From positions 558,001 through 622,000 of the forward strand of contig NZ_MAQX01000022.1 in assembly GCF_001682865.1 (NCBI RefSeq): a stretch of 64,000 nucleotides of DNA, in the 5' to 3' direction. Below are positions 1 to 8,044 of the stretch, in pieces. This DNA is from Bacillus sp. FJAT-26390 (GTDB taxonomy: Bacteria; Bacillota; Bacilli; Paenibacillales; Paenibacillaceae). Made by a program: the position numbers and the translations under genes. Positions within the stretch are counted from its first letter, which is position 1; the number at the start of each line of letters is the position of its first letter. Below the pieces are notes generated by a model. It had not been told where the DNA came from. It saw only the letters and a list, made by a program, of their open reading frames with translations, and ran no database searches.

Positions 1-554
1 ACGCTGGAGCCGTCAGGCGCCTGCCAGATCAGCTCGGAGAAAGGAGACTCAAGGCCGGTGCTATCCTCCACTCGGTTGTTGAAGCCCGTAGCCTTGACGC
101 CTCTTCCGAAGACGGCGGTGTCGATGCCCGCTTGCCTGAGCAGCTGCGCGGCTTGGCCCATATTGCCGAATGAATCGGGGAAATAGCCAAGCTTCGAGAT
201 CGGTCCGTATTTTGCCGCATCCCGGTGCCCGATTTGCAAGTTTCTGACATTCGCTTCGCTGCTCGTAAGAAATTCGTCCTGCAAAATATACCAAGGGCCA
301 AGCGACAGCTTGCCTTCATCACAAAGCTTTTGGATTTGATCGCGTTTCTCCGGGTATACCTGCAAATAATCGTCCAAAATAATCGTTTGCCCATCCAAAT
401 AAAAGCTGCGGAAATCAGGATCGGACTCGAACGTTTCCAGCAGCGTGTCCATCGTTTCAATAAGCTTCACATGATGGGCCTCGTAAGGCATATACCATTC
501 TCTATCCCAATGGGTGTGGGAAATGACATGTACCACCCTTTTCGATGCAGTCAT
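1..554 (-). CDS. Alpha-mannosidase, glycoside hydrolase family 38 (N-terminal part, runs off the window)
   Basis: The minus-strand frame opens with ATG at 554, behind an AAGAGGAA-like ribosome binding site, and stays open to base 1 (184 codons). It starts with SHTHWDREWY (residues 12-21), the bacterial GH38 form of the zinc-binding segment; by family analogy H15 and D17 bind zinc. At residues 123-134 it reads GYFPDSFGNMGQ, where D127 matches the catalytic nucleophile of the family. GH38 enzymes remove alpha-linked mannose from oligosaccharides or mannosylglycerate; no signal peptide is visible, so it should act in the cytoplasm on imported sugars. It is divergent from the sensor kinase at 808, and the two share a 253-bp control region. 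The GH99-like enzyme at 8 kb makes an alpha-mannoside role plausible. Exact substrate is inferred. Confidence 0.9.
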   Translation of the reverse strand, partial: MTASKRVVHVISHTHWDREWYMPYEAHHVKLIETMDTLLETFESDPDFRSFYLDGQTIILDDYLQVYPEKRDQIQKLCDEGKLSLGPWYILQDEFLTSSEANVRNLQIGHRDAAKYGPISKLGYFPDSFGNMGQAAQLLRQAGIDTAVFGRGVKATGFNNRVEDSTGLESPFSELIWQAPDGSS

Positions 555-807
555 CGTTGTTCCTCTTTTCCGTGAAAGGTTAGGTATTACGGGAATAGTG
601 TAATGAATCCGCAGCTTGGTCACAATGAGGGAAAAACAAACTTTAAGGGGAATTATTATCGTTTCGGGCCGAAAGAGCCAAAAGGCATAGAGATGCTCCT
701 GCATAAGAGGAAATTGCATCTTGCAGGATGAACAGTAATGCGTATAAAATCGAGGACAAGTCTACCTGCGCGCAGGGGGCAGCATAGTCGAAGGAAGGTA
801 CATGCAG

Positions 808-2613
808 ATGAATAAAGTTTCCTTTCGGTTGGCCTCATCCTTCCGCAATCGGATGATTCTAATCTTTTTTATGATCATAATCGTTCCGTTTCTGCTCTTC
901 GCGTATTATGCGCATATCAAATCGATTGAGGGCATTTCCAATACGAATACGACGATGTCCATGAGTTATCTTCTCCAAGCGAGAAAAAACTTTGAAATCT
1001 ATCTCAATAAATTAAACGATCAGGTTAATGAAGTGATCGGCAATAAAGCGCTTCAGGATTTGCTCGAAAAAGAGCCAAAGGACCAAGCAGAAGAGGAAGC
1101 GTTTACAGTTAATTTGTTGACCGTGCTGTATCATGCTACTCCGGCGATCGATGGGTTCAGGGTCAAGGTTTATCCGATCAAGCCAACCGATTATCCCTCG
1201 TACATGAGGACGATAGATGAATCGGTTCGCATTGGCGACCAGTATTGGTTCCAGCGCTCCAAAGCGACAGTCAGCCCGACTTGGTACCTGACCATGCCGC
1301 AGCAGGGCAAATACGCAAAGCCGCTGCTCTCCTATGTCAAACGTTTTTCGGGGCTGTACGACCAGAAAGTTAGAGGGATCATTGCTACGGATTTATCCGA
1401 GGACTATTTGAAACGTTATTTCTCGCCATCCGACCAGCTGAAGGACCAGAAGCTGCTGCTTATCAATGAGAAGGGCGTCGTGCACTACGATTCATCGGCT
1501 AATGAATGGACCGGCAAGGAGTTTCCGTCAGCCCCCTTTATCTCCTATATGAACACCGGGGATGAAGGCTCCAAATCCATTACGCTCAATGGGCAAACCT
1601 ATCTGGCGACCTATATTAAAATGGCAAACCATCCGTGGACCATCGTCAGTCTGACTCCCCTGCACGAGCTGACGGGAACGATTGATGAGATTAACCGGAT
1701 GCTCGTTATTTTTCTGATCGTCTATCTGGTCTGCTGCATTAGCGTCGTCTTTTATATTACCGCCTATTACACGCAGCCGATTGCTCATCTGGTTCGCATT
1801 ATGAGAAGGCTGGAAGCGGACAATCTGCATTATTTGCTTCCATGGTCGTCGCGTAAGGACGAGGTTGGATGGCTTTACCGAGGGGTTGGCAGCCTTGTGC
1901 AGAGGATTGAAGGGTTGATTAAGGAAGCAGCGCGCTCGGAGAGAAACAAAAAAGCGCTCGAATTCCAAGTGCTGAGCCATCAGATTAATCCGCATTTTTT
2001 GTATAACACGTTGGAATCGATTCGGTGGAAGGCGGAAAACCATGGCCGCAGCGACATTAGCGAGATGGTGTCGGCGCTCGGCAATCTGCTAAGGCTCAGC
2101 CTGAACCAGGGCAAGGAGATTACAACGCTGCGCCGCGAGATCGAGCAGGTCAAAGCATATGTGTTAATTGAACAAGCGCGAATGGGGAAGGTAGTTCGCA
2201 TCTTGTATGCTTGCGAGGAAGCGACGATGGATTTGCCGTTTTTGCGGCTTCTGCTGCAGCCGCTTGTGGAAAACGCGATTCAGCACAGCGTGCGGGACAA
2301 TTTTGAGAAGGGCAAAATCATCATATCGGCTAGAAAAGAAGGCGACGACATCGTTATCGATTTGAGCGATAACGGAAAAGGCATTCCGGCTTCGGTTCTG
2401 GAGCAGCTGGAGAAGGAGGAGGAGCCTAGCGTCCAGTTCTCCCATACGCGCAGGGGAGTAGGGCTTCGCAATGTGAACGACCGGTTAAAGCTTTATTTTG
2501 GCGACGCGTACAAGCTCCAGATCGAGACAGGGCCCGAAATAGGCACGAAGATTACGTTAAGGCATCCTATCCTGAAGGAAGGTCAGGATTTGGATGCGAT
2601 TGGGAATGGGTGA
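808..2613 (+). CDS. YesM-type sensor histidine kinase
   Basis: Membrane sensor kinase of the HisKA_7TM/YesM class. An N-terminal membrane segment (about residues 14-38) is followed by a roughly 260-residue extracellular sensor region, a second membrane segment near 296-320, a HAMP linker and the kinase core. The phosphoacceptor motif INPHFLYN has its histidine at residue 396. The ATP-binding lid shows PLVENAIQHS, DNGKG and GVGLRNV. ATG 802 is also in frame, but AAGGAAGG at 791-798 lies only 3 bases from it and 9 bases from ATG 808, so 808 is preferred. The gene is followed after 27 bases by a sugar-binding lipoprotein, probably co-transcribed. No response regulator is adjacent, unlike the usual YesM/YesN pairing seen at 55.9-58.7 kb. 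Confidence 0.93.
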   Translation: MNKVSFRLASSFRNRMILIFFMIIIVPFLLFAYYAHIKSIEGISNTNTTMSMSYLLQARKNFEIYLNKLNDQVNEVIGNKALQDLLEKEPKDQAEEEAFTVNLLTVLYHATPAIDGFRVKVYPIKPTDYPSYMRTIDESVRIGDQYWFQRSKATVSPTWYLTMPQQGKYAKPLLSYVKRFSGLYDQKVRGIIATDLSEDYLKRYFSPSDQLKDQKLLLINEKGVVHYDSSANEWTGKEFPSAPFISYMNTGDEGSKSITLNGQTYLATYIKMANHPWTIVSLTPLHELTGTIDEINRMLVIFLIVYLVCCISVVFYITAYYTQPIAHLVRIMRRLEADNLHYLLPWSSRKDEVGWLYRGVGSLVQRIEGLIKEAARSERNKKALEFQVLSHQINPHFLYNTLESIRWKAENHGRSDISEMVSALGNLLRLSLNQGKEITTLRREIEQVKAYVLIEQARMGKVVRILYACEEATMDLPFLRLLLQPLVENAIQHSVRDNFEKGKIIISARKEGDDIVIDLSDNGKGIPASVLEQLEKEEEPSVQFSHTRRGVGLRNVNDRLKLYFGDAYKLQIETGPEIGTKITLRHPILKEGQDLDAIGNG

Positions 2614-2640
2614 AGCGTGAGTATCTAAGGAGGCATAACC

Positions 2641-3993
2641 TTGAAAAACAAACGTACAAACACATTTGTTATAAGTTTACTCCTGATTTTTATGCTCGTT
2701 TTTACCGCTTGCTCGTACAATGGCTGGGGAGGCGGAGATGCGGCAAAGGGAGTTCGCACGACGAACGAGGAGCAGGAACCTGCTAAAGCTCCCGTCACGC
2801 TGAAGCTGCTGACTTGGGCCGATGATACGTACCAGGAGCTGTATGACAAATTTAATGCGAGATATCCTTGGATTACGATTGAGCCCATTCCAATCGAGGG
2901 CGGCGATGACGGCATTTTGGATCAAATACTTGCGCTTCAAGCTGCCGGTACGCCTGCTGATCTGACGTGGGTCGTGGGTGACCTGCTGCGCTTCGAGCAG
3001 CATGGCCTCTTAGAAAATTTGAAGCCGTATATGGACGCCGATGCTTCCTTCCAAGGAAAGGTGCTGCCTGACGGTTACTTCGATACGATGGCGTTTAATG
3101 GCCGCAGGCTTGCGGTGCCGTTCGTTGACGTGCCGATGTGGATTGTCGTGAACAAGGATCTGCTTGCGAAGCATGGCGTAGATATGCCGCCGAATAATTG
3201 GACCTTTGATGATTTTCGAGATATCGCAAGGCGAGTGACGGAGCCTGCGGCGGGCGAATACGGCCTGACAACGAGCAGCGACTTCGTGATGCGCCTGCTC
3301 CCGATGAAAGCGGCGGCCGACGGACACGCTCCGAATTTAGCCTATTTGAATGAGCGACTGACGCAAAGCCTGCTTAACACGCCGGCTGTTATGGAGGATG
3401 TGCGCTGGCTGACGGAATTCGTCACCAAGGACGGCTCGATGCTGTCATGGAGCAAATCGGCAGAGCAGGGCGACGTGGTCAAACAATTCATCAATGGCAA
3501 AACCGCATTTGAAATCGGCGGAGACTGGCTGCTCCCAAAGCTGCAGAAGGAAGCGAAGTTTGAATGGGATATCCTGCCCTTTCCTAGAGGCAAGGTTAAC
3601 CAATTTTCCTTCCATATTCTAGGTCCGCTTGCGCTGCTGAGCGGCTCGAAGCATAAGGAGGAGGCGTACAAATGGATTAGCTTCCAATTCGAGACGGAGG
3701 CGCAAAAGTGGAAGATCGAGAAGGGCGCCAACGCCTCCGTCATCGAGCCGGAGCTGACGGCGTATATCGATCAGGTTCCTTTGTGGCAGGGGAAAAACAT
3801 AGAGGCGGTCAAGATGACCAAGGATAACGGGCTCGTGCTGCCAGGCGCAACGATTCCCGGGTTTTCCGAGTACAACTGGATCAACGTGATTAACGATATC
3901 GTCTTCCAGGGACATGATATCAACCGGATCATTGCGGAGACGGAAGCATGGAACAAACAAACGCTGGAATTGCGGAAGAAGTGGAAGCGGTAA
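2641..3993 (+). CDS. Sugar ABC transporter solute-binding lipoprotein (family 1)
   Basis: Extracellular sugar receptor, 450 residues. A lipoprotein signal peptide ends at the lipobox LVFTAC, with the lipidated cysteine at residue 24. The family 1 solute-binding fold follows (TLKLLTWADDTYQELYDKF near the start, a GGDW segment at mid-length). Start is TTG 2641 with AAGGAGG about 8 bases upstream. It sits directly behind the sensor kinase, so it may deliver ligand to the kinase as well as to permeases. It is clearly paralogous to the receptor at 29929: both share PFVDVPMWI, LTQSLLNTP and SGSKHKEEA at matching positions. Its permease partners are not certain; the pair at 4300-6145 lies behind a terminator and has its own receptor. 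Substrate unknown, perhaps an alpha-mannoside given the neighbours. Confidence 0.92.
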   Translation: MKNKRTNTFVISLLLIFMLVFTACSYNGWGGGDAAKGVRTTNEEQEPAKAPVTLKLLTWADDTYQELYDKFNARYPWITIEPIPIEGGDDGILDQILALQAAGTPADLTWVVGDLLRFEQHGLLENLKPYMDADASFQGKVLPDGYFDTMAFNGRRLAVPFVDVPMWIVVNKDLLAKHGVDMPPNNWTFDDFRDIARRVTEPAAGEYGLTTSSDFVMRLLPMKAAADGHAPNLAYLNERLTQSLLNTPAVMEDVRWLTEFVTKDGSMLSWSKSAEQGDVVKQFINGKTAFEIGGDWLLPKLQKEAKFEWDILPFPRGKVNQFSFHILGPLALLSGSKHKEEAYKWISFQFETEAQKWKIEKGANASVIEPELTAYIDQVPLWQGKNIEAVKMTKDNGLVLPGATIPGFSEYNWINVINDIVFQGHDINRIIAETEAWNKQTLELRKKWKR

Positions 3994-4004
3994 TTCGCCG
4001 GATA

Positions 4005-4047
4005 GGCTGTCTAACAAGGTATTTGCCTTGTGGGGCAGCTTTTTTTG
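4005..4047 (+). terminator. Rho-independent terminator after the kinase-receptor pair
   Basis: Outer arms GCTGTC/GGCAGC and inner arms ACAAGG/CCTTGT form a stem-loop ending in a run of seven T. It closes the 808-3993 transcription unit and separates it from the permeases. Confidence 0.8.
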
Positions 4048-4299
4048 TATCAAGAGGGTGTGCGGGTAACTCATGCTAGTTAGATTGAGCTGGTTATACG
4101 CTGAATGCTGGTTAGTGCATTTACGTGCATGCTTTCACCAAAGGCTAGATATCCTGCGTATTCCTCTCTCATTCGCCTGCAAGGACAAGCCAGAGGCGAG
4201 GAGGATAAACCTAAACCACAAAGTATAAGAATGGCTCATAGTAAGCCCTTATAGCCTCCATTAGAATAAAAGTATCACATATGGGGAAGGGAAATTGAT
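4048..4299. other. Intergenic leader before the LplB-like permease
   Basis: No gene seen. It holds an imperfect inverted repeat around 4160-4203 (CGCCT/AGGCG with flanking CTC/GAG). I find no convincing sigma-A promoter, although one is expected because a terminator precedes this stretch. The ribosome binding site GGGGAAGGG lies just before ATG 4300. Confidence 0.4.
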
Positions 4300-5226
4300 A
4301 TGAAATCTAATGGAGTCATTCGGGAATTGCTTAGAAATCGCACGTTGCTGCTCATGTTCCTGCCCGTAGCGACGCTCCTTTTTCTCTTTAATTACTTGCC
4401 GCTCGCAGGGCTGGTCATTGCCTTCAAGGACTTTGACTTTGCCAAAGGAATTTTCGGCAGCGATTGGATGGACCCGCTGCTGAACAACTTTGAGTATTTG
4501 TTCTCCTCCTCCACCGCTTTCCGGGCGATGAGAAACACGATTCTGCTAAACGCATTGTTCATTACGGTGGGGCTGCTGTTCGAGGTTGGATTTGCACTCC
4601 TGCTTAACGAGATTAGGAACAAATATTTTAAACGGGTAACGCAGTCGTTAACGTTCCTGCCTTTCTTCATTTCATGGATTGTCGTTGGCGTGTTCGCTTA
4701 CAATCTCATGAATTTCGAGAGCGGGGCGATCAATCGTCTCCTTGAAACGATTGGCATGCAGCCGATCGATTTTTATAGCGAAGCCGGCCTATGGCCGCTG
4801 ATTCTAACCATCGCGGTGCGGTGGAAGGTTACAGGCTACGGAACAATCATTTATTTGGCGGCACTCACGTCAATCGATAATTCGTATTACGAAGCGGCTT
4901 CCATCGACGGAGCGACCAGATGGCAGCAAATTCGCTACATCAGCATACCGATGCTGAGGCCTACGATTATCATTTTAACGCTGCTTGCGGTGGGAAGAAT
5001 TATGAATGCGGATTTCGGGATGTTTTACGCGATGGTTGGCGATGCTTCTCTCTTGTTCCCGACGACAGACGTTATCGATACGTTCGTTTATCGCAGCTTG
5101 CGCAAATCTGGAGATATTGGAATGGCATCTGCGGCGGGCTTCCTGCAATCGATTATCGCATTCGTGCTTATTATCGGCAGCAACTATGCAGCTCGCAAAA
5201 TAGACAAGGATTCGGCGATATTCTAA
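4300..5226 (+). CDS. Sugar ABC transporter permease, LplB-like
   Basis: Inner-membrane subunit of a CUT1-class carbohydrate importer, 308 residues with about six hydrophobic segments. The family start PVATLLFLFNYLPLAGLVIA and the cytoplasmic EAA loop (YYEAASIDGATRWQ), which contacts the ATPase, are both visible. It pairs with the LplC-like permease 34 bases downstream and the receptor at 6202. No ATPase is encoded in this operon, so a shared MsmX-type ATPase is expected; the gene at 17098 is one candidate. The substrate cannot be read from the sequence. Confidence 0.93.
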   Translation: MKSNGVIRELLRNRTLLLMFLPVATLLFLFNYLPLAGLVIAFKDFDFAKGIFGSDWMDPLLNNFEYLFSSSTAFRAMRNTILLNALFITVGLLFEVGFALLLNEIRNKYFKRVTQSLTFLPFFISWIVVGVFAYNLMNFESGAINRLLETIGMQPIDFYSEAGLWPLILTIAVRWKVTGYGTIIYLAALTSIDNSYYEAASIDGATRWQQIRYISIPMLRPTIIILTLLAVGRIMNADFGMFYAMVGDASLLFPTTDVIDTFVYRSLRKSGDIGMASAAGFLQSIIAFVLIIGSNYAARKIDKDSAIF

Positions 5227-5260
5227 AAACGTCATTTTACATCAAGGGAGGATCATCCAT

Positions 5261-6145
5261 ATGCTTGCGAAAAAGTTTTCCATCTCACAGTTTGTCATCA
5301 TTGTAGCCATCTCCCTGTTCAGCTTGTCCTGCCTGTTTCCGTTCATTATGGTTATTTCGGGCTCGCTTAGCACGGAGAAGGACATTATGGATTATGGGTA
5401 TACGTTATGGCCCAAAAGCATTACGTTTGACTCTTATCGCATTCTGTTTCTCGGCTCGACCCGCATCATTGATGCCTATGGCGTCAGCTTGTTCGTAACG
5501 GTAGCGGGCACGGTGCTGTCGCTGTTCGTCACAAGCATGGGCGCATACGTCATGGCGAGGCGGTCGTTTAAGTACCGGAATATTTTGTCCGTCTACGTCA
5601 TTATTACGATGCTGTTCAATGGCGGACTAGTGCCTTGGTACATCATTTGCGTCAGATATTTGGATCTGAAAGATACGCTTTGGGCGCTTATTTTACCGAT
5701 GCTCGCCAATGCGTTCAATATGTTCCTCATCCGAAACTTTATGTTATCGATACCCGAGGACATGAATGAATCCGCGAAGATGGACGGAGCGGGCGATTTT
5801 AAAATCTTTTACCGCCTCATTGCGCCGCTCTCTTTGCCGGTACTTGCCACAGTAGGATTGTTCGTAGCGCTGAGCTACTGGAATGACTGGTTTCTTGGCC
5901 TCATGTTCGTCGATAAGCAGGAGCTTCAACCGCTCCAGCTGCTGCTGCGAACGCTCATATCCAATGTGGAATTTTTGAAGAGCTCGAGCAACGCGTCGGC
6001 CATGCAGCGAATATCGGCGCAGATTCCTTCGGAATCGATCAAGATGGCGCTGACGGTCGTTACGATCGGGCCAATCATTTTCTTGTACCCGTTCGTTCAA
6101 CGGTTTTTCGTAAAAGGTTTGATGGTTGGCGCTGTAAAAGGATGA
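5261..6145 (+). CDS. Carbohydrate ABC transporter permease, LplC/YtcP-like
   Basis: Second permease of the importer, 294 residues, with about six membrane segments. The EAA loop reads MNESAKMDGAGDFKIFYRL and is followed by the typical ALSYWNDWF segment. The C terminus KGLMVGAVKG is characteristic of the LplC/YtcP branch. ATG 5261 follows AAGGGAGG at good spacing. It is transcribed with the preceding permease and the following receptor. Confidence 0.93.
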   Translation: MLAKKFSISQFVIIVAISLFSLSCLFPFIMVISGSLSTEKDIMDYGYTLWPKSITFDSYRILFLGSTRIIDAYGVSLFVTVAGTVLSLFVTSMGAYVMARRSFKYRNILSVYVIITMLFNGGLVPWYIICVRYLDLKDTLWALILPMLANAFNMFLIRNFMLSIPEDMNESAKMDGAGDFKIFYRLIAPLSLPVLATVGLFVALSYWNDWFLGLMFVDKQELQPLQLLLRTLISNVEFLKSSSNASAMQRISAQIPSESIKMALTVVTIGPIIFLYPFVQRFFVKGLMVGAVKG

Positions 6146-6201
6146 CTATGTCGGCATCAGCCGTGTAGTATATAAATCACAAGCTAAGGGGAGAGGTTTA
6201 C

Positions 6202-7749
6202 ATGCAAAAAAGCAGAGCAAAACTGCCGCTACTTATTGCCGTCATTATGCTGTTTAGCGTTATTCTGGCAGCGTGCAGCTCAAACAACGGAAATGCCCCA
6301 AGCAATGAGGCAACGAATGCGCCTTCGAATGCATCAGGGGAGAAGCAGGAGGATGAAGTTACGCTTAAGTTTTATTTTGGCGGGGATAAAAAAGCGGCTA
6401 CGGACGAGGTTTGGTCCAAGGTCAGCGAATACGTGAAGGCTAAAGGGCTTAACGTAAAGTTTGATATTAACTTTATCCCGTTCGGCGATTTCAAAGAGAA
6501 AATGCTCGTTATGGCTGCTTCCGGCGATAACTGGGATATGAATTTCGACGGCGACTGGCTGTCGTACAAGCAAATGGCCGCAAAAGGTTCCTATATGGCG
6601 CTGAACGATTTGCTGCCGGAGTATGCTCCAAATCTGCACAAAAAGTACGAGGAGCAGGGAACGCTGGCTGCAGCAACAGTTAACGGCAACATCGTAGGTC
6701 TTCCTTGGACGATGAAAATGAATGAGCGCAAGTTTACCGGCTGGCGTTCCGATCTTGTAGAGAAAGCAGGCCTTGATATTCCTGCGGGCTCCATCAAGAC
6801 GATTGAGGATGTCGACAGATTGCTGCGCGAGCTCAAAAAAGCGTATCCAAACGAAAGAATTTCCCGCACGCCGCCCGTTTCGCTCATTATGATTCGTGAT
6901 GAGTGGGTTGACCTTAACTTCCACGGTCTCGGCTTCTATTTGAGCGACGATAAAATTACGGTTAAACCGGTTGAGCAGCAGCCTTTCTATCTTGAAGCTG
7001 CGAAGCTTGCCAAGGTTTGGTATGACGATAACCTCATCAACCGCGACGCTATGATTGATAAATCGGATGAAGCGGCTGAGTGGAGAAACGGCAAAAAACT
7101 GTTTACCGTAACGTCGCATGAGTGGGTAAGCGCAAATCCAGGTTTCTCTGATCCGACGTTCAAAATGGAATCTGCCGAGCTTTATCCTGACAAACGTTTC
7201 GTTAACCGTACCGCTCTTGCCAACGTCGTTGCGATCAACCGCAATTCCAAAAACCCAGAGCGCGTTCTTCGCTTCCTCGATATGATGGAAACTGATAAAA
7301 CGCTGTATGACCTTGTGCAATACGGCATCGAAGGCAAAACCTATGTATTGAACGGTGAAACAGCCGAGTATCCAGAAGGCATGGAAACGACAACGAGCAA
7401 TTACATGGAGTGGGGCGGCCAATGGGCATTCTGGAAGCCGCAATTCATGCGTCCGACTATGACTTACGGCAAGGACTTCTGGCTGAAGGAAGCTGAGTTT
7501 GCTAGCAAGCCTAACAACGTAAACTCTCCAATTGACGGCTTGTTCATCGCGGAAGACAATATGAAAAATGAAATTGCCAAACGCGACACGGCAAACGATG
7601 AGCTGAACAGACCGATTGAGTTTGGCGTCGTCAAAGATGTTGAGAAAGCGGTAGCCGATTATATCGCAACTCAAAAGAAAAACGGCCTTGACGTCATCAT
7701 CGCTGAAACGCAAAGACAAATCGATGAATTCCTTGCAGCCAAAAAATAA
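6202..7749 (+). CDS. LplA-like solute-binding lipoprotein
   Basis: Extracellular receptor of the same importer, 515 residues. Signal peptide with lipobox VILAAC, lipidated cysteine at residue 25, then a Ser/Asn/Pro-rich tether up to about residue 45. The binding fold includes VMAASGDNWDMNFDGDWLSY near residues 100-120. The C-terminal 60 residues (from LNRPIEFGVVKDVEKAV) resemble the DUF3502 region common in long Lpl-type receptors. The start has GGGGAGAGG upstream. It is the last gene of the permease-permease-receptor operon and has a hairpin after it. Confidence 0.92.
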   Translation: MQKSRAKLPLLIAVIMLFSVILAACSSNNGNAPSNEATNAPSNASGEKQEDEVTLKFYFGGDKKAATDEVWSKVSEYVKAKGLNVKFDINFIPFGDFKEKMLVMAASGDNWDMNFDGDWLSYKQMAAKGSYMALNDLLPEYAPNLHKKYEEQGTLAAATVNGNIVGLPWTMKMNERKFTGWRSDLVEKAGLDIPAGSIKTIEDVDRLLRELKKAYPNERISRTPPVSLIMIRDEWVDLNFHGLGFYLSDDKITVKPVEQQPFYLEAAKLAKVWYDDNLINRDAMIDKSDEAAEWRNGKKLFTVTSHEWVSANPGFSDPTFKMESAELYPDKRFVNRTALANVVAINRNSKNPERVLRFLDMMETDKTLYDLVQYGIEGKTYVLNGETAEYPEGMETTTSNYMEWGGQWAFWKPQFMRPTMTYGKDFWLKEAEFASKPNNVNSPIDGLFIAEDNMKNEIAKRDTANDELNRPIEFGVVKDVEKAVADYIATQKKNGLDVIIAETQRQIDEFLAAKK

Positions 7750-7763
7750 TACGCACACCACAT

Positions 7764-7804
7764 GAGAAGCCGACCTGCTATTAAAAAAGGGAGGCTTCTC
7801 CTTT
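7764..7804 (+). terminator. Hairpin after the receptor gene
   Basis: GAGAAGCC/GGCTTCTC arms separated by about 20 bases. Only a short, interrupted T run follows, so it may be a weak terminator or a 3-prime stabilising hairpin. Confidence 0.55.
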
Positions 7805-7813
7805 GAATCATAA

Positions 7814-7827
7814 TGTAAGCGAATACA
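7814..7827. promoter_or_regulatory. Candidate cre (CcpA) site
   Basis: TGTAAGCGAATACA fits the cre consensus TGWAANCGNTNWCA with one mismatch. It lies about 230 bases upstream of the GH99-like gene but before a strong terminator, so which promoter it serves is unclear. Confidence 0.4.
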
Positions 7828-7916
7828 TTTTCTTAATATGGAATACGCATACGTTCAAGCTAAGCTTTACCAAGGCGACAACAGCAAGCTGAAACCGCAA
7901 GGCAGCCTTAATCCGC

Positions 7917-7951
7917 GAGCCTGGTCCCCCGGGACCAGGCTCTTTTTTTTT
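7917..7951 (+). terminator. Strong Rho-independent terminator
   Basis: Perfect 12-bp arms GAGCCTGGTCCC and GGGACCAGGCTC with a two-base gap, followed by nine T. It ends the transporter operon before the GH99-like gene, or it may attenuate a promoter lying between 7805 and 7916. Confidence 0.88.
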
Positions 7952-8044
7952 GACAATACAAAAGCAGAGAGGGAGGTGGTAGGATCGACCAATTGAACGA
8001 CAGGCTTTTGTTTCTCTATCATTCCAATCAATGAGGAGGCAAGT

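Noticed and set aside
6334..7761. Long minus-strand frame of 475 codons opposite the LplA-like receptor
   Set aside because: It mirrors a clearly coding plus-strand gene, has no family features and no ribosome binding site; it is a shadow frame.
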